This document shows, piece by piece, positions 33,366-47,060 of a stretch of 64,000 nucleotides of DNA. The DNA comes from Leucosporidium creatinivorum (Eukaryota; Basidiomycota; Microbotryomycetes; Leucosporidiales; Leucosporidiaceae), in contig BCKL01000001.1 in assembly GCA_001600635.1 (NCBI GenBank), positions 1,096,808 through 1,160,807 on the forward strand. The letters run 5' to 3'. How positions within the stretch are numbered: the stretch's first letter is position 1; each line of letters begins with the position of its first letter. Position numbers and translations under genes: made by a program. Below the pieces are notes generated by a model. It ran no database searches, had not been told where the DNA came from, and worked only from the letters and a program-made list of their open reading frames with translations.

Positions 33366-34582
33366 ATGCCCATCCCTCAGCTCCCTCCCGAGATCTTCAT
33401 CCAGATCATCAAGCAGCTCGGCGGGCCCGGCCAGACAGCCGCTCAGCGCAGCTGGGCGACGTGCTGCCTCGTATCGAAGACCTTCCTCGCTCTCGCGCGG
33501 GAGGAGCTCTATCGCGACATCCACATCCTACACGGCGTAAGCGACAATGAGTCAGCCTGTCCGGGACTTGCCGTAGTCGCTCGCAACCCTCATCTCGTCG
33601 CCTCTACTCTGCACCTGGGCTTTTGGCTCCTCTCGGGCCCCAATGATCCCGCCGACGCACTCTCCGACTTCGAAGGCAGCCTCTCCGTCGTGATCAACGC
33701 ATGTCAAAGCTTGACTTCGCTAATACTCTTCTTCTCTCGATCTACGCCTACCGTGCCCATGGCGCCGGCGCTAAGGCAAGCACTAGCTGGGCTCGGCGGC
33801 CACCTCAAGGTGCTTGCGATGCGCGGCGCTTACTGGTCGGATGGGATAAGGGAGGTTATCGCAGCCCAATTCGCTCTGAAGTCGATCGTGGTGGATCTGG
33901 ATCTGAGGTCCACGCTAGAGCAGCTCGGTCAACCGGCGCTCCACTTGCAGGGTTTCTCAGGCCAGTGCGTGCGCGGAGCAGATGTGGACTGGACGGCAGT
34001 GGGAGATTTTCTTAACTCGTCTCGTGCGACACTCGCCTCGTTCAGTCTTGAGGCGGCTTCCCTTCCCTCGGTGGACGATCTCGGATTAGGTCGATACGGC
34101 TCGCTGCGTCGCTTACACCTCATCGTGAATCTGGAAGACGAAGGATGGTTGCGCGCATGGTGGATATCGTCAAGAGCTGCCCGAGCGTCCAGGACTTGTC
34201 GCTCGACGGCATGGATCGCCTCGCAGAGACCAGCAGGCTGGAAGACGTCGACCTTCTCCGCCGCTTCCCGCCTTTCCTACGCAAGATAGCCATGGTCCGC
34301 CTCCCCTTCACGACACCTTACCTCCTCGATGTCCTCGCAGAAAGCCATTCACTTCACCACGTTGCGACGCTCAGCCTTGACCACCGCCTGCCCGCCGAGC
34401 TCGGCGACGCCGCAAGCACGCCGCGCCCTCGCCCCTTTGAGGAGCTGGGGGCGGTAGCGGAAGCTGGAAGGAGGCGAGGAATCGAAGTGACTTGGAAGAT
34501 GGCGGGCTACGGTAATGTGTTTTTTGAGCTGAAAGCCGGTGGGGTCGAGGCAGTCGGAGGCGCTGCGACGGGAGGTGCTTGA
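33366..34582 (+). pseudogene. F-box protein, copy B, with a frame break
   Basis: Paralog of the gene at 15982. The first 258 or so codons are open (MPIPQLPPEIFIQIIKQL, CCLVSKTFLALAREELYRDI, LRRLHLIVN). The protein-like frame then shifts at about 34135-34146 and continues as MVDIVKSCPSVQDLSLDGMD to the stop at 34580-34582. The sequence around the shift (GACGAAGGATGGTTGCG) has no room for an intron; a single missing base would explain it. This is either a decaying F-box copy or a sequencing error. The second segment still keeps good codon use, which favours a recent break or an error. Confidence 0.7.
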
Positions 34583-34811
34583 AGGAATGCGAGCGAGTTG
34601 CCTGGTAGTACAGCGCTGAATTCAACTGCTTTGCTTGCGCGTGCTCGTCTTGGAGTCTCGAAGACGGGAGCAGCGAAGATCGAACGAGCACTTCGGCGAC
34701 AGCAAGCAACCTGCTTCCTCCTCGACGAGCCGATCCCGATCTCTCGCAGCCTCAGTATCGCAGCAAAGAGAGCAAACTATGAACACGCGCTTTCTTTCTC
34801 CACTATCCACG

Positions 34812-36926
34812 CTACACCTTCTTCTTCTCGCCCAACACCTTCATCCTGACCCTCTCAAAACCCTCCCTCGCGATCCTCATCCCCTGGACATCCTCCCCCT
34901 CGCCCTCCTTACCCTCGCCCTTGGCAAACTCCATAGCCTTGGCATAAAACGCCTCCGCCACCGCGGGACCACCACACCACTCCGCCTCCTTCTCACTTCC
35001 CTTCCCCTTCCCCCACCGCGAGCCGGAAGACGACCTCGGCCCCATCTCATGCACCAAAGCCACGAGGTTGGCGCTCATAGCGCCGGTGACCCTCGCGTCC
35101 CTCTGGACCTGTTTGGCTGCCTTGCCCAGGATCCTTTCCTTCGAATTGACCCAGCCGGTGGGCTTGACCTTCAAGAGAGGGGAGGGTTCGAGGGCGTGGA
35201 GAACGGATTCAGAGGTGTGAATTGAGCCTTGGAGGAGGGAGAGGGAGAAGGGCTCGGTGGAGGGGAGGCGAAGGGCGAGGGAGACTTCGGCGAGGTGGGT
35301 TGAGAGGACGGAGGTGCGGGTCGCGAGGTGGAGGTGGGTTAGGGCGTGGGAGGCTGTTGCTACGGCGGTGGAGGAGGAGGAGAGGGTGGGAGTGGGGAGA
35401 GTGGTAGGTGTTGTTGGTGAGTGGGGGAGGAGGAGTTGCGTCAAGTGCAGGGCGGAGGATTGGAGAGCGTGCGCCGCGGGGAGGGAGTGCTGGCGTGCGA
35501 GTTGGGCTTCGAGGGAGATGAGAGAGGCGATGATGGCGCGGTAGGTTGCTGGATGGAGGGGGGAGGCGGAGGAGTTGTGCGCGGTGAGGAGGTCGACGAG
35601 GGTCGAGAGTTCAGGGCGGAGGGGAGCGGAGGGCGAAGAGGGAGTAGGGATGGTGCTGAGTGTAGGTGAGGAGCCGGAAGGGTGGGATCGTGACCAGAAC
35701 GCGAAGAAGGAGGACATGGGCGAGGCGACCTTCTTCAGCGACGAGGAGGACGATTCCTCGGCGATAGTCGAGCGATCTTGTCGATGATGGTCGGCCTTGG
35801 CCAGTTCGGGCAGCAGTCCACCAAGGATCCATCCCTCCGCCTTGCTCTGCTCCAACTCCCTCTCCTCGGTTCCTGCCCTCCACAGCAGCGCCAACCGCGC
35901 CGACAGCTCTCCCAGCTTCCTCGTCGCTCGCAGCTTTTCCCTCGTCTCCCACCCAGTAGGCTGCGACGACGCCGAGAGGGCATAGTAGATCCTCTCCCAT
36001 CCCTCGCGAGCCTCCTCCAACTTGTACCGTCCGCCGATCCTCTCCCTCAATCCAGCGAGGCGCTCCTCCAACTCGACAGCCGCTCGGTCGACTCCGCTGC
36101 CGAGTGCTCCGGGAGTAGCAGTGTAGGTGACGGAGGTGGGGTGGGATTGTGGTGCACCTCGCTCGTGTCCCTCGGGGAAGACGAGCGAGATACCCTTCTT
36201 CTCGGCGCGAGTGAGAGCGTAAACGAGGTAGTCCTCGGCGAGCCTCCACCCTGCATCTCCGACCTCGGTGCCCAAGCTCGGCTGCTCGACGCTCTTGCCT
36301 CCAATCATCGTTCCGCCGAGGGAGGAGGCGAAGGGGTTGCCCGTCGAGTTGGAAGTGCGAAGCGCCTGTTGCGTTTGGGAGACGGGCGAAGCGACGATAC
36401 CGCCTCCCCAATGCTGCGAGATCCATGCGCCGCGAATCGCCGCTCGGGCAAAGAAGCCCAGTCGAGGATCGGTCCCTCCTCCCCTCCATGCTCCTGACCA
36501 TCCTTCCAGCTCCTCGCCCCAGCCTTCGGGGTCCTGCTCTTCATTTCCCTCGACTGATCCTCCCGCCAGCTCGACCTTCTCAACCCAAGCATGTACCGCA
36601 GCGACGGATCCTACGCCGAGGACGACGATGCTGACCGAGCCAAAGACGGCGTAGCGAAAGAGTTGGTGAAAGAAGGAGGCGGTATGGAGCAAGGGGGAGG
36701 CGTAGTCTTCTACAGGGAGGTCGGTGGGAGGGAGAGGTTTTGCTGCATCTTCTGCTGTGTAGGTCTTGACTGGCTCGATGGGAGTGGTGAAGGTGGGCTG
36801 TCGTTCGAGGCGAGGAAGCGAGTGAGGGAGAGAGCGGGAAGTGGTAGAGGAGATAAGCCGAGCTGTAGGGTGTGCTAGCCGTGTAGGTCGTAATGCTGTC
36901 CGTAACATGCTGCTACAGCGAGTCAA
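34812..36926 (-). CDS. Mitochondrial membrane protein, possibly TPR-like (Mgr3-type)
   Basis: A single exon of 704 residues. The N-terminus (MTRCSSMLRTALRPTRLAHP) is a basic targeting sequence. One transmembrane segment (AVFGSVSIVVLGVGSVAAVHA) lies near residue 95. The C-terminal two thirds is helical with repeats that look like degenerate TPRs (RPELSTLVDLLTAHNSS, ATYRAIIASLISLEAQLA, VAEAFYAKAMEFAKG). This plan matches basidiomycete relatives of Mgr3, an adaptor of the i-AAA protease, but the match is by architecture only. Intron-less and long, which is rare in this window. Head-to-head with the CENP-O gene (186 bp between starts). Confidence 0.6.
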   Translation of the reverse strand: MTRCSSMLRTALRPTRLAHPTARLISSTTSRSLPHSLPRLERQPTFTTPIEPVKTYTAEDAAKPLPPTDLPVEDYASPLLHTASFFHQLFRYAVFGSVSIVVLGVGSVAAVHAWVEKVELAGGSVEGNEEQDPEGWGEELEGWSGAWRGGGTDPRLGFFARAAIRGAWISQHWGGGIVASPVSQTQQALRTSNSTGNPFASSLGGTMIGGKSVEQPSLGTEVGDAGWRLAEDYLVYALTRAEKKGISLVFPEGHERGAPQSHPTSVTYTATPGALGSGVDRAAVELEERLAGLRERIGGRYKLEEAREGWERIYYALSASSQPTGWETREKLRATRKLGELSARLALLWRAGTEERELEQSKAEGWILGGLLPELAKADHHRQDRSTIAEESSSSSLKKVASPMSSFFAFWSRSHPSGSSPTLSTIPTPSSPSAPLRPELSTLVDLLTAHNSSASPLHPATYRAIIASLISLEAQLARQHSLPAAHALQSSALHLTQLLLPHSPTTPTTLPTPTLSSSSTAVATASHALTHLHLATRTSVLSTHLAEVSLALRLPSTEPFSLSLLQGSIHTSESVLHALEPSPLLKVKPTGWVNSKERILGKAAKQVQRDARVTGAMSANLVALVHEMGPRSSSGSRWGKGKGSEKEAEWCGGPAVAEAFYAKAMEFAKGEGKEGEGEDVQGMRIAREGFERVRMKVLGEKKKV

Positions 36927-37112
36927 ATCGAGTCGAGGTGAAAGCGTAAGAGGGAGAGGGCGAGCCGCTTCGCTCCTTGGCTTCTTACCGCTCGCTCATT
37001 TCTGGAAATCGCTCCTCCGCCTTCGTCGAGCCTACAGACGACTTCGAAAGCTCCTCAATAACCTACAGCTGCTTCCCTTCTTCATCTCATACACTATTCG
37101 GCCCAAACGAGC

Positions 37113-38552
37113 ATGTCAACAGTCGCCTCCGTCTCTCAATCCGAGTCGCTCGACTCTCTCAGGCAACGAGGTGAGCTACAGAGCTACAGGGCCAGTCTTT
37201 ATTCAGTCTAACGCGTCTTGCGCTCCACAGCCGCCGCTCTACGCGCACAGTTGGCCCACCTGCAAGCCTCACGCCCTCCGACCCCTCCCATCGCGCCTCT
37301 GCCGTCTCTCACCTCCCTTCGCCCGCTTCCCACCCACTCTTCTTCCTCCTCCTCTCATCTCACTACCACCCTCCCCGGTTCGGACCCCAAGCAAGCCGAA
37401 CTACACGCGACACAAGAGCTCGCGAGGAAGTATAGGATCACGGGGAGGAGTGTGTTCCCTGTGGAGTTGGCGAGGGGGGTGAGGGCTAAGAGGGAGGCGT
37501 TGGAGAGGGAGAAGAGGGAGGGGAAGGGCAAGGGGAAGCAGAGGGATGAGGCGGAGGGGGGAAAGGAGAGGCAGTTTGTCAAGAAGGGGGTAGCTGTGAG
37601 GTTGGAGACGTTCTATGAGGGTGAGTAGAGTATGTTCAGCTCTTCTAACCGTTCGACTGACCTCTGATTGTCTCCAGGGAGGTACTACGAGCTCTACTAC
37701 CTCGTCTTTGCCCCTCAAACCGACTCGACCCTCAACGCCGAACCCAGCAGCAACGCCGAGAAGCCCCCTCCACTGCACATCGTTCACCACTCCATCCCAC
37801 ACTGGCTACCACTCAAAGACCTATCCCAGAAGTACCTTGGCGTCGGCATCCGCGGCGAGGAGGACGAGTTAGCAGAAGACGATGGCTCCGAGCTATCGAG
37901 CAAGAAGGCCGTTCAGCCCGACCTGGACGTGAGTCGCTCAATCGAGCTACCTCTCCCCAACGAACCTCGCTGACAGCCGCTTTGCTATACCACAGCTCTT
38001 CCTCACGCGCCTCGCCGTCTTCCTCAACGCCCACCTCTCCCGCCGCGAGCAGCTCATCTCCCTCCGCGCGGCCTACTCCCTCTCCGCATTCTCCTCGCTC
38101 GATTTCCGCGTCTTTGCCAGCGAGTCAAACGATCGGGTTATCGTCGAATGGGACCTTGCTACCCCCATCGAAGCAGAGGAGGAGGCGGAGGAAGAAGGAG
38201 ATAGGACAGAGAGGATCGTGGTCGTGCAGATGGCGTTCCTTGACTTGAGGGGGAGTTTGTTGGCTACCAGTCGGTCGGAGGGGATGGGAGGGTCGTTGTT
38301 GGTGCGGTATGTCGAGAGGAAACCGGCTGGAGGTGAGTCCAAGGTTTCGAGCTGACCTGGAGCCGAGCGCCGAGATGCTGATCATCCCTCTCTCTTGCGC
38401 GGTGTGCAGGTGAACCGCCAGTGCAGGTCGTACTCGAAGAGCTTACTACGCAGGTAGTGAAGGGCCCGAAGGGGGGAAGGAGCATGCTGGAGGTGATCAA
38501 GGAGCTGGTGGAGGAGACGACAGCCGAGGGGTGGTCAGCCGAGGAGGTGTAG
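37113..38552 (+). CDS. Kinetochore protein CENP-O / Mcm21-like
   Basis: Exons 37113-37170, 37231-37620, 37678-37928, 37996-38332 and 38410-38552 give 392 residues. CENP-O (Mcm21, fission yeast Mal2) is a RWD-domain subunit of the COMA part of the inner kinetochore. Matching features are an N-terminal coiled coil (SLRQRAAALRAQLAHLQA), AVRLETFYEGRYYELYYLVF as the first RWD strands, LHIVHHSIPHWLPLKDLSQKY, and a C-terminal second RWD with RVIVEWDL and RIVVVQMAFLDL. An acidic loop (EEEAEEEGDR) interrupts the second RWD. Assignment is from these motifs by memory of the family. Confidence 0.72.
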
Positions 38553-39050
38553 AAGGAGGTCGTAGGATCTATCAGTATGCTTCGCTTCGTTGTAGGCTTA
38601 GTAACAGTCTCGCTGGCTGTATCGAATCATCCACGACAAGTCAGCCATCGCTTGGTGGGGACATCGCCAGAGGCCTGCGAAGGATGAAGGTCACTTCGGA
38701 GGTACAGAAGCTGCCTAGTGTACAAGCAAGGACAGAAAGCAATCAAGAGAGTCCGTCCACCTAATTCCCACGTGGTGAAACGTGAGGCCGAGCATGCACC
38801 CTTACTGGAGCAGACCTGATTCTCGAGGCGCGCGTCCAAGCTTGATCACTCGGGGCTGTCACTCTGCGTGCACGGCAGTCGTCGCCCACTCGTCTACAGC
38901 TTCAATCGCAACTGCTCGGCGTGCACCACACTCTCAGAGCTCCACCCTCGCTCCAGTTCTCAACAGCCGCCCCACCCCTCTCATCTCCCAGCTTCTCGCT
39001 CTCGCTCTGTTCCGCCACTTCTCTCCAGCGCCAGAGCAGGACCTTACAGC
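38553..39050. other. Gene-less stretch, promoter
   Basis: 3' UTR of the CENP-O gene and promoter of the REEP-like gene. Nothing else recognised. Confidence 0.5.
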
Positions 39051-40583
39051 ATGTTCTACCTCCTCTCCCGTCTCGTCTCGTACGTCCTTTTGCCTCGAGC
39101 TCTTGTTAGGAAAGTCGATCCAAGAGCTCACGCGCTCTCGCACTCGCAGAACGACGGCCGGCTCCCTCTACCCAGCCTATGCCTCTTACAAGGCCATCAA
39201 ATCGAACGACCTGCAAAAGCTGGAGGTCTGGCTCATGTACTGGGTCGTCATGGGCTTTGTCATGTGCGCGGAATCGACCGTCGAGTGGTTGTTCGCTTGG
39301 TGAGTTCTTTAGCAGGCGGATAGGATGAGCGGGGCGTAAGCTGACAAGCTGGGTGGTGGACAGGTTCCCCTTCTACTACGAGTGCAAGACGATCGTCATC
39401 CTCTGGCTCACCCTCCCGCAGATTCAGGTGAGTGTTCGGCCTCATCGCTTGCGAGCGCACTCTGAGAGCCGAGCTAACGCTCCTCTACCTCTTCTGTTGC
39501 GATGCAAAGGGCTCGACCTACCTCTACGTCGCGCATGTGCACCCATTCCTCAGCTCGCACGAGGAGGAGATTGATGCGGCGGTGGCGGATGCCAAGGTTC
39601 GCGCGAAGCAGGTGGGCCTCGAGTGGTTGAACAAGGGCGTGCAGAGGCTCAAGGAGCTCGTTGTGGGTAACTTGGTGGTGAGTAGTAGCTCTACGTATAG
39701 TTCAGCGAGGGCTGGAGCTGACTACCAAGCTCTGCAGGCCCAATCGCTCGAAGGTCAGCTCGGCACTGCTCCCGTCCAGGGACAGCAGCAGCAAGCGCAA
39801 CATCCCAATGGTCCTCCTCCCTCCTACGACCAACCCTCGAGCGCCACCGGCGGCCTCTACAACATGGCTGGCCATTACCTTCGCCAGTACGGTCCCGCCG
39901 CCGTCGCCGCCGGTACGGCTCTTCTCCACCCGATGAACGGTCGTCAGCCCTCGGTCCGCACTCCTGCCACCTCCAACAACCCTCCCACCTCCCGTCGCGC
40001 CGACCAGATGCGCTCCCTAGGCCTCGGACACTCGACCTCCGAGCCTCTGATCCCTACTTCAGGCAGCTCGACCTCGACCCTCACCCGCGAGGAAGCCCGC
40101 CGTCGTCGTGCCGAATTGGAAGCCGAGCTCGCCGCTATCAACTCGGATGCCTCTTCCTCCTACGACTCGTCCTCGTCGCCCTCGTCGCATTCGACTCGCT
40201 CGGCGTCCTCCTCGGCCGCAGCACCTACGCCTCAATACCAACAACGGATCCTCCACCCCCGCTCCGCTTCAGCTGGGCATCCTACTTCCCTCTCCGCCGG
40301 TGCGGGGGGGAGGCGCACCCCCTCCCCTTCTGGCCTCAGCAGCGCCGAAGGAGGAGTCCCTCGCGATCCCGTCGCTGCGAGAATTGAGCGCTCGTTCGTC
40401 GGTGGGATTGGGTTTGAGGAGATTGGAAAGGATGAACTGGGGGATTATGCGCCACTGTTGCCGGGTAAGGCGGGCGTGGGAGCGGGAGGCAGTACGGCGG
40501 TCGGAGGGGGGAGTTGGTGGAAATGGGGCACGGGGCAGCAGAGCGTTGAGGCGGAGGCGGCGGCGCAGAGGAAGATTGCTTGA
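39051..40583 (+). CDS. REEP / TB2-DP1-HVA22 (Yop1-like) ER-shaping protein
   Basis: Exons 39051-39079, 39150-39299, 39364-39427, 39510-39677 and 39738-40583 give 418 residues. TB2/DP1/HVA22 proteins insert hairpins into the ER membrane and curve it. The domain is in the first 110 residues: LYPAYASYKAIKSND, VEWLFAWFPFYYECKTIVIL, and QGSTYLYVAHVHPFLSSHEE. The remaining 300 residues are Ser/Pro/Gln-rich with a helical segment (TREEARRRRAELEAELAAIN), much longer than yeast Yop1 (180 residues) but common in filamentous and basidiomycete relatives. The first exon is 29 nt. Confidence 0.87.
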
Positions 40584-40787
40584 GGTGTAGATACTCTCTC
40601 GGAGGAGATGAGCCTCTCAGCTACCCGCCTGCAGCCTTTCCCCTTTCCTTCAGCCTCACACTTGTTCGCCGAGCCCAGATTGTCGATAGCTCTCTTTGCT
40701 GTGTTATAACGCCCTGTAGTGTCCTACCTTGTCTGAATACGAATATGTTGCTTTCATTGAGACTAGGTGAGGCATAAGAGAGTAGTC

Positions 40788-43660
<2,873 letters not shown>

Positions 43661-44075
43661 GGCCCAGCAGCGAGCAGGGGGGGAGGAGAGGATTCCGAGC
43701 TGGGATTGGCTCGCGCCGTGTAGCTGTTCTTGTCTGATCATGTGAAGTCTGTGTTTCCCGTTTCTGCTGAGCTACAGAGAGTGCCTGCAGGTCGGTGAGG
43801 CTCTCATCCTGCACGAGGGAGAGGGATCGAAAGGGGAACCTCCGACCCCGTCTTCTGGACTCGGCTTGATCGCACAATTGGAGGTAATAGCTCGCACTTA
43901 CCTCTGTAATTCTGTTCCATTTCACGACTATTGATCTGGCACAGCGGGAAGGGAGAATCTGGACTCGGAGCTGACTGCCCTGGCCATTCGAAACCTCCGC
44001 GTGCGAAGAGCGTCGGTTCTGAAGTTGGGCGACTGATCCTCTGCTCTCTCTCTGTCTCCTCCCACATCGAGCTAC
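43661..44075. other. Gene-less stretch, promoter
   Basis: 3' UTR of the PFK-2 gene and promoter of the protoglobin gene. Nothing else recognised. Confidence 0.5.
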
Positions 44076-45557
44076 ATGACACCATCAGTGTCCCACGGCG
44101 GCTTCCTCGCCTGGCTTCGGCGCAAATCAGGCCAGTCGACCTCCCCGCCCATCGCTTCTCCAGCTCCCTCCTCGGGCGGCTCTTCGCATTACTTCAGCGA
44201 CTCGCCTTCAAATCAACGCGGGACGCAGCATGTCGACCGGGACAAGCTGGTCGAGGACCTGCAGTACAGGGTCGCGTGGGCGCAGCTGTTCTTGGGCTTC
44301 ACCAAGGTGCGTTCTCGTCTGGTCCGAGCATGGATTTAGGCGAGAGCGAGGGTTGGAGGGAACGGGGAGGCTTACGACTTGGCGTGCAGGAGGATGGGAA
44401 AGTTTTGAATGCTACGCTGCCGCTGCTGAATCCTATTGTGTCGGACAGTGAGTGCTGAGCTTGCTTACCTGGCTTCCCGCTGCTCGCTCACCTTCTCGCT
44501 TTGGCCTGCAGTCACCAATGGAGTCTACGCACATCTGTTCCGATGGGATTACACCAAGTATGTGTCTCGTCTTGCTTGTGCTCTCTCGAGGGTGTCGAGC
44601 CGCTGGCTGGCGCTCTACAGCCGGCGCGAGGGCAGGCAGAGGGATCGCCGCGCTTCAAGAGAGCTACAGAGCTGACCTTAGCATCACATCTTCTCGTCCG
44701 CAGAGCCCCATTTCTCAAACGTAACGTCGGCTTCGAGTGCGTCTCTACCGGTCGCTCCACCCGCGTCAAGAGCTGACCTCGGCGCTCTCGTCTCGCTCGC
44801 AGAGGACCACTAGCCGACTCCCTGGAGAAGCTCATGCTCGACCACCCTCAAATCCTCTTTCGCAAACGTTTTCTCAACACCTACCTGCGCAAGGTCAGTC
44901 CATTTGACAGCGGGAGGCGGGCGGGCGAGGGCGATCTTTTGAGCCCGTCTCGTCAATTGCTCTCAACGGTCGAATCAAGTCAAACTTACCGTCCTTCTGG
45001 ATTTCTCGCTGTACATAGGTGTTTGACGCCGACTATGAGGATCCTGCAACCTGGGTGTACATGGACAGGGTCGGGATGTAAGTCCTTTTCTCCCAGGCTT
45101 GAGGAAGCTCGGCGCTGAATCTCGGCTCGGCTCGTTTTGATCTGCTCTGCAGGATGCACACTGGTCGGCCGGGATTCAAGCACCGGGAGAACAAGACTCC
45201 ACTGCATGTCGTGAGCCTGCGGGTCTGGCCTTCCCTCCCTAGCCCTCGCTGACCGCTCTCGTTCGCTGCAGGATCTGATGGCCTGTTCGTCTTGGCCGAC
45301 TTTCTGTCCTCCCTCGCTGCAAGCTGACCTCCTCCAACTCCACAGGTACACTCCTACTTGGCTGGGTACAAGACGTCGTCATCACCGCCGTCTTCACCAT
45401 CAAGGAGAAGGATCTCTCGCAGCAAGATCGAATGGCCGTCCTGCGCGCCTTCAACAAGGTCGTAGCGATTCAGACGGATCTGTTTCAGAAGCACTATATT
45501 CGAGACGACGAGGAGGCAGCTTTCAATCTTGCAGCGCAGAGGTTTCAGGGAAATTAG
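44076..45557 (+). CDS. Protoglobin-domain protein (heme globin, sensor-type)
   Basis: Nine exons (44076-44306, 44390-44447, 44512-44557, 44704-44736, 44803-44893, 45019-45077, 45153-45210, 45272-45284, 45346-45557) give 266 residues. After a 45-residue Ser-rich leader, one globin-like domain fills the protein: WAQLFLGFTKEDGKVLNAT, TNGVYAHLFRWDYTKAPFLK, HPQILFRKRFLNTYLRKVF, DRVGMMHTGRPGFKHRENK and ITAVFTIKEKDL. The histidine in GMMHTGR is a plausible heme ligand. Protoglobins are best known from archaea and bacterial gas sensors; fungal members are poorly studied. No output domain follows, so a stand-alone gas or redox sensor is inferred. Exon 8 is 13 nt and its intron uses the rare donor GTTCGT. 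Confidence 0.86.
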
Positions 45558-45908
45558 GAGGGCGCGGTCGAGGAGGCTTAGGGTCAACGGGCGCGAGCAG
45601 GTCTCGCACGGAGTACTTATCAGTAGCTTTGGGGGTGCTGTACATTGTTAGTGCGTATTCGAGGGCAGATTCAATTCTCGAGTGGCCGTCGAGGTACACG
45701 ACGAAGCGAAGAGGATGCTCGGCGAAGGAGCTCGCTCTGGCTTCAGCATTGTCCAATCTCTCTGCACGTGCTCTCGCTGTCTCAAGTACCAATAGTAGAG
45801 CTATAGATGTATGTCCATAGGAATGGACTGCACTACGAAGACACGACAAGCACACGCTCTCGGCAGCAAGCGAGGGAGAGGTCTAACAGCCACACCGCCA
45901 GTCTCAGC
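45558..45908. other. Gene-less stretch between convergent genes
   Basis: 3' UTRs of the protoglobin gene (+) and the following minus-strand gene. Nothing else recognised. Confidence 0.5.
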
Positions 45909-47043
45909 TCAATAATCCAGCCAGTGATGCTTCCCCCCACCCCCGATAGACTTCTCAGCCAGCTCCGGCGCACTCCGAGTCCTCGTAACAACTCCCCCGC
46001 GAAAGCTCGGCGCAGGCGGCTGGAGTAAGCTCGGCACGCTCCTTCCCCTCCACTGGGGTCCAATGCTCTGCTGCTTCCACTCTTCGACGCGCGATATCCC
46101 CGAGATGCGCTTCGTTTCGCTGCGAAGGCGAACGCTGGAGATGGAGGGCGCGGGAGAGACGTCCTGCGAGGAGCGAGGGGAGGGCGGCTCGGCGGCTGCT
46201 CGGTGCTGAGGGAGGTAGGGGTGATTTTTGGCCAGCGTGGACGAGGCAGTCGAGTTGTGGCTCTTGCTTTCGAAGGGAGAAGAGCCAGCGAGACCGCAGG
46301 TGAGGACGGAGACGAGGCCGCCGAGGAAGCGACGATGACCTTGCTTGGCGCGAGCGGCGAGGAGGGCTTCCTGCTCCTTTGCCTCGCGCTGCTGCTGTTG
46401 CTCGAAGCGTTTCGTGGCTACTTCTAGCTCGAGCTCGGTAGTCGCCCACTGCTGGATCCTGTCGGTGTAGCGAGACGGGATCAGCGCTCGGCGATCGTCT
46501 CGGCGGGGTCCAAAGAGGCGCAGGCGCGACTCACTCGGACAGACGTCGCTTGTGCTTGACAGCCAGATCCTCGAAATCCATGATCCTACTCGTGGTAGGT
46601 CCCTGCTCTCTCCTCTTTCTCTCTTTGGCGGCCTTCCCGAACCACTCTCCGACTCCCGTCACCATCCTTTCCTCCGTCTGACTCCCTCGACGACCGCTGA
46701 AAGGTCGATCCTTGTGTCCCGTGATGGGGAAAGTGGAAGGAGCGCCGAGGTCGATCATGGTGCTGCTGCGGCGCTGCAGAAGAGTCTGAGGGCGGTGCTG
46801 GTGCGAGAAGGAGGCTGGACGGCGAGTCGGCTCGGGTCGTCGAGGGGGGTCCAGGATCGGAGAGAGGAAGGGTGCAGGCCTGCTTGAGAGACGCTGAGAG
46901 GATCTCTTACGCCTCTCAAGCAGGCTGTGCGAGGTGAGCGTCGACGGAGAGGGAGCGAGGTGGCTGACGGCGAGGTGCGACGGGAAGCGGAGCTGAGAGG
47001 GGAGCTGTGTAGTCGAGCCAGTCTTCCTCCTCGTCCACAGCAT
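45909..47043 (-). CDS. Unknown protein, N-terminal part unresolved
   Basis: Two exons (46535-47043, 45909-46458) join in frame, GTGAGT to CAG, to 352 residues. The well-supported part begins near MIDLGAPSTFPITGHKD and includes GVGEWFGKAAKERKRREQ, a charged coiled coil (QQWATTELELEVATKRFEQQ) and a Ser/Pro tail ending HHWLDY. I recognise no family. The start at 47043 is only a default. A second frame beginning at 47061 (MARITPLDAVDEEEDWLDYT) also looks coding for 49 codons but cannot be spliced in, and more coding-like pieces lie upstream to about 47.6 kb. The true N-terminus is probably further upstream. Confidence 0.45.
46887..46932. repeat. 12-bp perfect inverted repeat inside a coding frame
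   Basis: CCTGCTTGAGAG and its exact complement CTCTCAAGCAGG flank a loop of about 22 nt. On the minus strand the RNA would form a stable hairpin in the N-terminal part of the unknown gene, just after the point where the alternative frame (MARIT...) meets its stop. Confidence 0.8.
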
Positions 47044-47060
47044 CCAGAGGAGTGATCCGT

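Noticed and set aside
34635-36497. Several plus-strand frames opposite the 704-residue mitochondrial gene
   Set aside because: Low-complexity Arg/Gly and Leu/Pro shadows of the minus-strand coding exon.
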